This document shows positions 55,521-64,000 of a stretch of DNA of 64,000 bases, in pieces. The translations under genes were made by a program, and so were the position numbers. This DNA is from Posidonia oceanica (Eukaryota > Streptophyta > Magnoliopsida > Alismatales > Posidoniaceae), in contig JAZBRS010000077.1 in the NCBI GenBank assembly GCA_037176725.1, positions 2,666,001-2,730,000 on the forward strand. Direction: 5' to 3'. The stretch's first letter is position 1. Each line of letters begins with the position of its first letter. The notes under the pieces were generated by a model. The model was given only the letters and a program-made list of their open reading frames with translations. It was not told the origin of the DNA and ran no database searches.

Positions 55521-56675
55521 GCCTAGGTTTTGCGCCTCCTTTGCCTCGGTTTGCGCTCTGTTTTGCTTTGCTTCGCCTACTGTGGCGCTCTTACTTGTTT
55601 GCTTGCCTGATTGCTTGCTTGTTGCTTGTTTGTTTCTCTGCTTCTGCTCTTACCTGCTTTAATGCTTACTTGTCTTTATCTTCCTTTATCTATCTGCTTT
55701 TTATTGCTTTATTTCTCGCACAATGCATGTCTACATACTTGTTTGGCAACAATGCATGCTTTTTGAATGATGAATGCTTCTCTTACACCTTTGCTATGTC
55801 ACTACGCACGCACATGCCTTGCATATATGCCTTTTGACATGATGAACGCTTTTTCTTCACTATCATGCTCACGAACACTCGCACATGCCATGCACTTGCC
55901 TTTTGTTGTGTTGTATGTTGTTTGCTTGCCATTTTTGGTTGATTTTCTTCCCTTTCGCACATGCCATGCCTAGGATAGTAGAGACTTGTCTGCTCTCCCC
56001 GTGGTTAACTAAAAATGGCAAGTAAAAAGAACTTCTAGGAGCAACTAGAGACTTCAAACAATCCTTCACCCGCTTTGGTTAATAAAATGCGCAACATAAA
56101 AGACTTTAATCATTTGCATAAGCATCATATAGGGCATGCATCTTCTCATCTGAGTCCACCCATAGTCTGCGAAGGATGGTCCCGACCCCTTGTCCCACTG
56201 CTTTTGGCATGGTACAAGTCAGTTGGACTGTCCCCCCTTGTCCAGGGGTCGTGTCGGTGTTAGTGGAGGGTACTGCCCATGCTTCGGCAGGGTCGAGGCC
56301 ACCAACGCACCACCCTGTTATTACCTGAGCTTTGGGCCAGGAGTTAGACAGGGGACCTGCTTTTTCTGACCTGGAGTCTGTCTAAACCCATTACCCTCGA
56401 GTGCGTCCTAGTAGGTCATCTACTCAAGACATGCATGGTGAGAGAGCACATCTTAGGACATTCATTTGCATGTATGCCATTCATGCCACCCCTAATAACT
56501 CTCTATTGCATACAACCTCTAACAGCTTTACTCTTTTGCAGGTACGTGCGGGATCCGCTGCCCGGACTCTGAGCGTCCTTCCTCTGAGCTACTTGTCACT
56601 TCTGGCGGTAGCTTTCCTTAGGCTTTACTTTCTTCTCTCTCGTCGCAGCTTCTGCTCACTTAGACTCAGTCAGCA
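55521..56675 (+). other. leader of N
   Basis: Untranslated region before gag. Blocks at 55960-56055 and 56150-56400 match the intact element's leader (28735-28830 and 28330-28650). A tract TTTACTCTTTTGCAG, with its CAG at 56539-56541, looks like a 3' splice site and lies at the same place as the one before the intact gag. No gene is seen. Confidence 0.7.
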
Positions 56676-58820
56676 ATGGCCTAGTCTGTCGGTGGGCTCC
56701 ACTTTACCGCTGATTCGGAGGGGTTTACCACTTGGGTTCCTCCGGATTTCACTTCTATTCGCTCTGTGCCCTCTGTGACACCAGGATTCCATCCTCAGGC
56801 GTCTAGGGTACTCCCTTCTGCTGCGGGTCTTTGGCAAACTTGCGCCACTCTGGATCCGGTCGTCGAATCTGTCTCGATGACCGCTCCTTGCGTTTCGGAG
56901 GCGCCTTTGACCCCTTCGTCCTGGGGATATGTCGCTCCCGACATCCCTTCTACTGCGGCGACCTTTGCTTTAGGTTCTCAAACTCTTGAGTCCGCCTCCC
57001 GGCCTGTTCTGCAATTCAGTGTTCCCACTCATGGGTCCCCTGAAGTGCGGTATCGGCACCTAATGGACCTTGCCCACACACTGCAGGGTATGGCTCTATC
57101 AGTTCGACCCTCTTGTATTCCTGTTGCCCCTGAGGTTCCTCTGCGGCCTGCTGTTGCACACACTGCACTCCCGCCTAGACCATCGCCTGAGCTACACACC
57201 GCTCTAGTGATGGGGGCGCGGCATCTGTCTCCTGCTTCTGCACAACACTATGCACTGCATACAACTCCCTTTCCTGGTGATCAGTCTTTTGGGTTGGTTG
57301 GAGCACAGTATCCCACTGGTTCACTGCCCGGCATCGCGCCTGTGCAGCAACTGTTGCTCCAACAATCTACACCTCGCACCACACAGCATGTTACCTACCC
57401 ATCCCCCTTGCATCAGGTTCAGAACCCAGCATACTTTCCTACCTACACTGCACGCACGCACGGATGCGCCGGCCATCCCGTTGCTCCATCAGGCGACGTG
57501 ATGGTGGATCCAGAGGAGCACTTAGGTGCGACCCACTCGGCGTATGTGGTTCCTACCCTTGCTGCACCATCCCCTACGGTAGCTAATCCAGACCCCATCA
57601 ATGACAGGATGGACGTTCTGGAGAAAGCACTACGTCTAGTGCAGGGCAAGGACCACCAGTCTTACCAGTTTCGCGACCTTTGTCTCTTTCTCGAGGCCGC
57701 ACTCCCTTCGAAGTTCCGCATCCCGGTCTTCGATAAATACAATGGTAAAGGCTGTCCTATTTCGCATTTGAAGGCATACTGCGGGGACCTTGCTCAGCTT
57801 CAGGTTGATGAAAGGCTCCTTATCTGCCTATTTTAGAAGAGTTTGACCGGCCCCACGCTCAAGTGGTTCACTTCCCTTGACATGGCAGCGGTTCGAACTT
57901 GGACCGATCTTTCTCAGGCCTTCCTTGAGCAGTATGCTTTCAACCTCGACTTGATTCCCAAGAGGGAGGATCTTGTTGCCATCCAGCAGAGACCCCAAGA
58001 GCCATTCGGGGAGTATGTCGGTCGCTGGCACTCCTTTGCCGCCCAAGTCAAAGATAAACCCTCCGAGGAGGATTCTATCGAGATGATCGTTAAAGGGGCG
58101 CTGCCAGCGATTGGGATGCTGCTTTGCATTCAGCACATCACTAGTCATGCATCGCTGATTAGGGCTGGTGTCTGCGTGGAAAGCTCGCTGCGAAGTGGGC
58201 ATTTCCCCGCACTTTCTGCATTGGCTAGGCAGGCCAACATCTCCAGCAATCGCCGCAGCAACAACAACAACAGCTCCACTCCTGACCGCTCCGAACAGCT
58301 CTTCGAATTATGTGCCGATCTTCCCGAGGAGCCTGCCTATGCAGAGAGTCAACTAGACCATTTTCCGTTAGAGCACGCACCTAATTTTGCACCCACTGAG
58401 CACACTGCCACCGTCGAGCCCGTGCATCACGTCGCACCCGCTCGGCAAGGACTCCATCCAGGGCAAAGACTACCTCATCGGGCTGAGTGTGATTACACGC
58501 CTCTCCCCGAACCACTGAGCGCCATCTTCCCTCAAGTTGAGTCGCTCCTGAGGCTCCCAGGTGTCCGTTCGTCACCAAATCCCCCTCCGTGGTGGCATGA
58601 TACGGATCAGTTCTGTAGTTTCCATCGGGCCACCGGGCACTCGACGGACAACTGCCTCGCTCTCCGGGATGCCGTTCAACGCCTGATCGACCGTAGGATC
58701 ATCAGCGTTGGCGAGCAGGAGCCTACACATACACATACACCTGCACCTGCACTTGCATGCCTTAGTGTAGCCAATCCTTCCTCCGCCGGAACCTCGAGGG
58801 GTTACCCCAATCTTTTCTGA
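56676..58820 (+). pseudogene. gag of element N, with two TAG stops
   Basis: One frame of about 715 codons from ATG 56676. It holds the Pro-rich N-terminal region, the gag core (SKFRIPVFDKYNGKGC..., KSLTGPTLKWFTSLDM, near 57710-58130) and the zinc knuckle FCSFHRATGHSTDNC (near 58610-58655), ending at TGA 58818-58820. Only two codons interrupt it: TAG at 56682-56684, third codon, and TAG at 57834-57836, both CAG (Gln) in the intact copy. Gag forms the particle and its knuckle binds RNA. No pol follows. The decay is minimal, so it may have been coding when N moved. The sequence is well diverged from H2 and the intact copy. Confidence 0.9.
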
Positions 58821-59215
58821 ATCCCGCTCTGCTCCGATGGATCCTTCTGATCCCATCGGCGTGATCCTCTTCTCCCGTCCTCCCTATCTCGTCCGAGGGA
58901 CGCTCGGAGATGCAACGGCAGCGTCGACAGCAAGACCAGGTGCAGCGTCATCCAGGTAAGTTCTTCTCCAACTTTTGCAGCCAATAGTGGACACCGCCGA
59001 CAACATCAGCAGCGTAGGAGCGAACCCAGTGCCTCCCTCTCGAGGTTGCTGACAGGTAAGCCCTCCTAACCTCTCTTTTGTTTTCTGCATTGTCTTTTCT
59101 TTTCGTTTTGTTTTGTTTTTGCGGTTTTTCGCCTTGCCTGAAAATCATAAAAAGTATAAAATCAACAAAACTCATTAAAAAGCATGCATCTCTTCTACTT
59201 CTTGCATTCATCTCA
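58821..59215 (+). other. end of gag homology and deletion junction
   Basis: Homology to the gag-protease linker continues to about 58870 in a shifted frame (ATGGATCCTTCTGATCCC resembles the VDPSD region), then stops: all of protease and pol is missing. The rest is noncoding, with donor-like CAGGTAAGTTC (58953) and CAGGTAAGCCCTCC (59055). The latter resembles the donor in the LTR. Confidence 0.65.
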
Positions 59216-59520
59216 TCATTCGGGCTGGCAACCCTAACTGCTCGGCAATAGGTCCGTTAACCTGTCATCCCCGGGCTGGCACCCCTAACTGCTCGGCGAT
59301 AGGTCCGTTAACCTATCATTCGGACTGGCAACCCTAACTGCTCGGTGATAGGTCCGTTAACCTGTCATCCCCAGGCTGGCAACCCTAACTGCTCGGCGAT
59401 AGGTCCGTTAACCTATCATTCTGGGCTGGCACCCCTAACTGCTCGGCGATAGGTCCGTTAACCTATCATTTGGGCTGATATCCCTAACTATTCGGCGATA
59501 GGTCCGTCAACCTATCACCT
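59216..59520 (+). repeat. hairpin array of N, first part
   Basis: About six repeats of GGCTGGCAACCCTAACTGCT followed by CGGCGATAGGTCCGTTAACC and TATC. GATAGGT pairs with ACCTATC (7 bp, 6-base loop); copies with CCTGTC keep the pair as G-U. These are the sense-strand equivalents of the 15240-16205 repeats of the intact element. Confidence 0.85.
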
Positions 59521-60985
59521 TGCACGTCCCTCTGCATATAGCTATCACTTCATGCATTCATGCCATCTTGCACATATCTGTCATCACGCATGTCATCTCC
59601 TGCACATACATGTCATTTCATGCATCTTGTAAAGCAAAAGCACCAAAAAAAAATCAAGAAAATAAAAAAACGCAAAAATATTTTCTTGCATTGCTGTTGG
59701 TTTTCCCTTTTATGTTTTCTTAAACCTAAAAAACCATAAAAAATACAAAACTAATGCAAAAACCTAAAAACATGCTTGTCCCTTCCCTTCTAAAAAATAA
59801 AAAACCCATAAACATTTGTATAATCAGAAACCTGGCTATGGACAAGCAAGCAGCGTCTGGAGGATGTCAAGTAGTGGCAGTCTCAGGAAGGTCCCACCCG
59901 AGCAGCGCCATCTCTTGCATGTGGCCACATAGTGAGATTGAGAGCAGAATAGAGCATCTCGCTAAGTTTCAGAACACTACAAGCGAGATCCACCTTATCA
60001 AGAGAGTCCACCGAACATGGAGAGGACCGAAGTAGAGCGGAGCATAGCCAAAGGCTGCAAGCACACATTGCAGAGGCTGAGGGTGTACGCGGATCAGCCG
60101 AACTCTTAATGCCTCATCAGGGACTGCTACCCTAAGAGGGCGAAGACATGCATATCCAAAAGAATAGAGATCATGTGAGCAAAAGAATATGATAACATGA
60201 TATGCATGCTGAGCACAAAAGAAAAATGAAGAAAGAAGTTGAAGAAGGCGCTCATGAGATGAGTGATTCGGATGAGCGTCAAAGCCACCTCAGTTATCCA
60301 CATCAAGCGCCACACTGGCAACTGCACAAGACATCATATATGGAGGACCTGGCCCCACCCTCCGAGTGCAGCAGCACGCTCCAACCCCTGTGCAGACAAC
60401 ACTTATTTCCAAGAAGGCTAGATGCAGATCCAATCACTCATGAGGGGAAAAGAAACATCATCCTGTGAGCGTCAAAAGCGGTAGTCTGTCCCCGAGGAAT
60501 TAAGACGGAGGTTGTGAAGCTGCATCCAACGCTTCTGCTACCTACCTGCAGCCAAAGGCTATTCTCTGCAAAGCCAAAGCCTCATCCTGAGCCAAGAGTG
60601 AGAAAGAGAGCCACCGACCACAACTTGGCATGGCGTTGCTCAAGGATCGAGTCTCCTGAGTTAGAAAGTGCAGAAGCACCCTCTTAGCGCAGTTGCTTTT
60701 GAGTCCAAAGCCACCAAAAAATGCATGCTGTAATAACTTACCTTCTCTTCGCCCTGTTTTCGAAAATCAGAGCCAAGGATGAGCACTCTTTGCCTGACCT
60801 CGCTCAGAGGCTCTGCGTTTTTCAAAGTTTTGCCGCCCACTGCGTTGGGTAGGTCTTGGATGAACGGCATGTCCCTCGTTTGTCACCTCGTGAATCTACG
60901 AAGCATGTCCGCGCTGAGACCGTTGCACACCCACCACGGGGGGTTTCCTGTTTTCTATGTACCCGTCCGCATCCCTCATTCTCTG
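59521..60985 (+). other. unassigned internal segment of N
   Basis: About 1.5 kb between two hairpin arrays. It starts with ATGCATCTTGCACAT-type and A-rich simple sequence (59640-59830), followed by sequence of mixed composition up to 60980. I find no similarity by eye to Gag-Pol, ORF2 or the LTRs, and no convincing frame longer than about 90 codons. It could be captured host DNA or an old filler; I cannot say which. Confidence 0.5.
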
Positions 60986-61690
60986 CATCGGGCTGGCACC
61001 CCTAACTGCCCGGCGATAGGTTCGTCAACCTATCATCCATTCATCTATCCATCCTCGCATTTCGGTGCCAGGAGCGCTTCGGTTGTCCCCTGGCATCATC
61101 CTGATACCAGGGGCATCTTTTTTGTTGCCCCTTGGTATCCCACTTCCATCTGCATTGGGCTGACATCCCCAACTGTCACGGAGAGCATCTCTGGACCTCT
61201 GCCTGGCTCGGTATCCCGCCCCCTTTCCACCCTCATTCGGGCTGATAGCCCTAACTATCCGGTGATAGGTCCGTTAACCTGTCATCCGCGGGCTGATACC
61301 CCTAACTGTCCGGTGATGAGTCCGTTAACTCCTCATTCGGGCTGATAGCCCTAAAATATCCGGTGATGAGTCTGTTAACTCCTCGTTCGGGCTGATAGCC
61401 CTAACTATCTGGTGATAGGTCCGTTAACCTGTCATCCTCGGGCTGATACCCCTAACTATTCGGCGATGGGTCCGTTAACTCCTCATTCGGGCTGATAGCC
61501 CTAACTGTCTGGTGATGAGTCCGTTAACTCCTCATTCGGGCTGATAGCCCCAAAATATCCGGTGATGAGTCCGTTAACTCCTCGTTCGGGCTGATAGCCC
61601 TAAACTATCCGGTGGTGAGTCCGTCAACTCTTCAGAGGGCCGATACCTCCTAACTATCCGGCGATAAGTCCGTTAACTTATCACTTCTTT
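60986..61690 (+). repeat. hairpin array of N, second part
   Basis: Modules GGCTGATAGCCCTAACTATC (GATAG/CTATC), GGTGATAGGTCCGTTAACCT, GATGAGTCCGTTAACTC (GAGT/ACTC) and GACATCCCCAACTGTC (GACA/TGTC, near 61161) alternate about twenty times. A longer hairpin, CCCCTGGCATC/GATACCAGGGG (61087-61097/61103-61113, one mismatch), matches those at 15177 and 15899. Unlike the intact element, I do not find arm-closing words here. Confidence 0.82.
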
Positions 61691-62230
61691 CGTCATAGTT
61701 TAATAGCATTGTGTGGCATGGCATCAGCACCGCATCATCGCACGGACATGGCGTGCTTAGGATTCGAACCCCTGGCTCGTGTATTGCCTAAGGTATCATC
61801 CTCGGCACCCGCAAGACTTTCGCAGCTTGTCGGCTTTGGATGATACTTGCAGTAGTGCGCGGCCTTGGGATCGTTTTTTCAGTTTCGCATGCCCGGCGCT
61901 CCACTGTTTATACACTGCATTCCACTGCATAACATTAGCATTTCATTGCATGGCATCATATAGCTTCCTTGTGTCCTCTGTAGGGTCAGTCCTAGTGCTG
62001 CATTCCATCATTGCACAGACATGGCGTGCTTGGGATTCGAACCCCTGGCTCGTGTATTGCCTAAGGTATCATCCTCGGCACCCGCAAGACTTTCGCAGCT
62101 TGCCGGCTTTGGATGATACTCGCAGTAGTAGGTGGCCTTGGGATCGTTTTCCCAGTTCCGTATGCCCAGTGCTCCACTGTTTATACCCTGCATTCCACTG
62201 CATAACATTGCACCCTTATTGCGCTGCTAC
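61691..62230 (+). repeat. two-copy direct repeat, about 273 bp, with a tRNA B-box-like core
   Basis: Two similar copies start near 61741 and 62014 (ACATGGCGTGCTTAGGATTC..., CTCGTGTATTGCCTAAGGTA..., CCACTGTTTATAC...). Each contains GGATTCGAACC (61760-61770, 62033-62043), which on the minus strand is GGTTCGAATCC, a perfect match to the consensus of a tRNA-type B box. No full tRNA cloverleaf is seen. Confidence 0.7.
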
Positions 62231-62759
62231 TCCTCTGTGGTCCTTACACCAACTTCCACATTTCGCTTTCCCGGGCCCGCGCCCGCCACTGCATGCGCAT
62301 CCACAGCATATTTACTTCTCAGCACTTTACTTTCAGCCATTACTTTCCAGCATCTTTACATTCAGCCCTTTTATTTTCAGCACTCGCATCGCCTATGCCT
62401 ACAGCAGAAGCTTGGCAAACGGCACCCCCGTGCTAGAGTTGCACACCGCTCAGCGCACCCCCTCGTCCGGCTCTCCCGAAGTATTGCCTGGTGATCCTGC
62501 ATTGCATTCTCTGCCTTTTCCGCGTGCATGCATCACCCGCTTTCCCCCCTAGAGGAGTATAGCGCAATGGGCAATAGCATAGGCATCACATTTGCATTAG
62601 CGTAAGCATTACATCTACATTCATCTGCATTCGGCAACGAGTCATGAATTTCAATGCATCCACCGAATAAGTGACTCACGTCTACAGCATCTTTTGGCTC
62701 TCCGGTCAAATGGGGCGTCTTCTCAACCCTGAGCAGCAATCTCGGTCCCCTTGACCTCG
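62231..62759 (+). other. terminal 3' untranslated segment of N
   Basis: Noncoding. The last 140 bases resemble the same place in the intact element (sense strand, 13190 down to 13056), for example CACCGAATAAGTGACTCACG and CAACCCTGAGCAGC. Nothing else is recognised. Confidence 0.65.
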
Positions 62760-62775
62760 CTCAGGGAGGGGCATC
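62760..62775 (+). promoter_or_regulatory. polypurine tract (PPT) of N
   Basis: CTCAGGGAGGGGCATC directly before the 3' LTR, identical to the PPT of the intact element, as expected if both are copied by the same kind of RT and RNase H. Confidence 0.9.
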
Positions 62776-64000
62776 TGGTGACACCCCATTTCGACAAGGC
62801 CGAATTGGCAGGGCTCTCTGGCGGCTAGGAAAAAACCCAAAATTACACCTTTCCCCTCACCCTTCCTTTCAAATCAAAACTCCACCTCAAACCCCAAAAC
62901 AAAACCTAGAACCACACCCATTTTCTAACCCAGAAAACCACCCTAAAACCCTCTCAAAACCTTACCCTGAAACCATCCAAGACCTTGCCCTAAAACCATC
63001 CAAACCTAGGTCCAAATCCACACCTCTCCCTCTCTCTTTCCCTCCAAAACAAGCCCAAACTCAACCTAGGATCACACCCCTTTCCCGAACCCAAAAACCA
63101 ACCAAAAACCATAGCAAAACTCACCATCCCTGACTTAACAAACCCACCAAAAATCCTAGAAACTTTCAAACCAAAACCACTCCTAAAAACCCTAGGAAAC
63201 TTAGGCAAAACTACCCTTTTTCTACACCTCAAAACCCTTCCAAAACTTCCCCAAAACCAAACCAAAACCCTAGGTCACACACTAGAGACCCTAGACTACA
63301 CACTCAACAAATTTCACTCCTTTTTGAAACCTCTAAGACCTCCATTTACCCAAATTATCCTTTTCTCTCTCCTGGATTATTCTTTTCTCTCTCCTCTCTC
63401 TCTCCTGATTATCATCCTTCTTTTCACCCCCTGTTCTCCCTCTTTTTTGTCTGGCTGTGGGCCCCCCTTGTACTTCCATCTGTTCTCAACCTTATTCCTA
63501 TTTTTATCTTATTTTTACCATTTTCTTTGATTTTCAAAAAATTACTTTCCTTCAACTCCTCTCTTTCCTATTTATCCCTCCATTTCTCCCTTTTCCTCTC
63601 CTTTCTATTTTCCTCTTCTCCTCTCTTACTAAACCCCTAAAAAACCTTCAAAAACATTTAAAACTCTAAAACAAAAGAGAAACAAGTCAAAATCCTAAAA
63701 ATAAATAATTAAAAACTTAAACAAACAATCAAAAATAAGAACCTAACTAAATCCAATTAAAAAAGGAAATTGAGAATGTAATCTAAAAAATGCAAAACAA
63801 ACAAAAAGAAAATGCTATAAAATCAAAGAAAAAACCAAGATATAATCAAAACAAGCTAGAGTAAAAACCCTACTAAAAACAACCAAAAAAAAAACGAACC
63901 CTAAAAAGGAAGAAAGCAATTAAGAGCATTAAGACAAGTAATTAATTAAAGAACACTTAACAAATCTAAAAGCAAACAATCAAAAGTTTAAAAACACTTA
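62776..64000 (+). repeat. 3' LTR of N, cut by the window end
   Basis: First 1,225 bp of the 3' LTR, matching 49165-50389. It starts TGGTGACACC, one base different from the 5' copy. The remaining 4.4 kb and the target duplication lie outside the window. Confidence 0.93.

Larger units (their letters stand above)
49165..64000 (+). mobile_element. N: non-autonomous LTR element with gag only (TR-GAG-like)
   Basis: 5' LTR 49165-54756, PBS 54758-54775, internal region of about 8.0 kb, PPT 62760-62775, 3' LTR from 62776, cut by the window end. The two LTRs keep an offset of 13,611 over the 1,225 bp visible, with about six differences by eye. The internal region has gag but no protease, RT, RNase H or integrase; homology to Gag-Pol ends near 58870. 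It therefore needs enzymes from a relative such as the intact element. The right target duplication lies outside the window. Confidence 0.92.

Noticed and set aside
40385..57836. Programmed readthrough of TAG as glutamine
   Set aside because: TAG often is read as Gln in retroviral readthrough, but six scattered stops within one gag, plus a frameshift, fit decay by deamination better.
58955..58979. Tiny intron GTAAGT...TTTTGCAG (25 bases)
   Set aside because: It is far shorter than any plant intron; only the donor-like part may matter.

Overview
The window reads as flowering-plant repeat DNA. I see no ordinary host gene, rRNA or tRNA gene. Everything recognisable belongs to giant Ty3/gypsy LTR retrotransposons of the Tat/Ogre type: LTRs of 5.6-6.0 kb, a primer-binding site like that of Ogre elements, a very long Gag-Pol with both a retroviral-type and an archaeal-type RNase H, and an extra gene between integrase and the 3' LTR. 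The species cannot be told from this.

Layout. (1) An old plus-strand element, H1, fills 1-7030 and resumes at 35404-39909; its gag tail, protease, RT, RNase H, integrase and 3' extra gene are all broken. (2) A complete, very young minus-strand element (7031-35398, 28,368 bp) sits inside H1 between direct repeats GACCC. It has two nearly identical 6,009-bp LTRs, a PBS, an intact 2,929-codon Gag-Pol, an intact downstream gene (ORF2), a long 3' repeat region and a PPT. (3) At about 39909 the 3' UTR of H1 is joined directly, with no LTR, to the gag of another plus-strand element, H2 (39910-49164, gag-protease pseudogene). (4) A 5.8-kb solo LTR (40389-46155) interrupts the H2 gag. (5) A non-autonomous plus-strand element, N, interrupts the H2 protease from 49165 past the window end; it has LTRs, five PBS copies, a leader, gag only, hairpin arrays and a PPT.

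The most unusual structure is in the 3' region of these elements, between ORF2 and the PPT. In the intact element (13588-14620) and in H1 (38531-39480) it is an array of roughly 25 short hairpins arranged in five long arms. Each arm is closed by a stem whose sequence differs from arm to arm while its distant partner changes with it, and the whole set is closed by one outer stem kept in both elements. The small stems also show paired changes (GATAG/CTATC, GACAG/CTGTC, GGTAG/CTACC). This looks like selection for a large branched RNA, or for a DNA cruciform. I know of no description of it.

How the parts work together. The intact element supplies every enzyme needed for copying and integration. 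N keeps LTRs, PBS, PPT, leader and a zinc-knuckle gag but no pol, so it could only move using proteins supplied in trans. The decayed copies carry mostly CAG-to-TAG stops, the trace expected of CHG methylation and deamination. All alignments were made by eye; no database or folding program was run.
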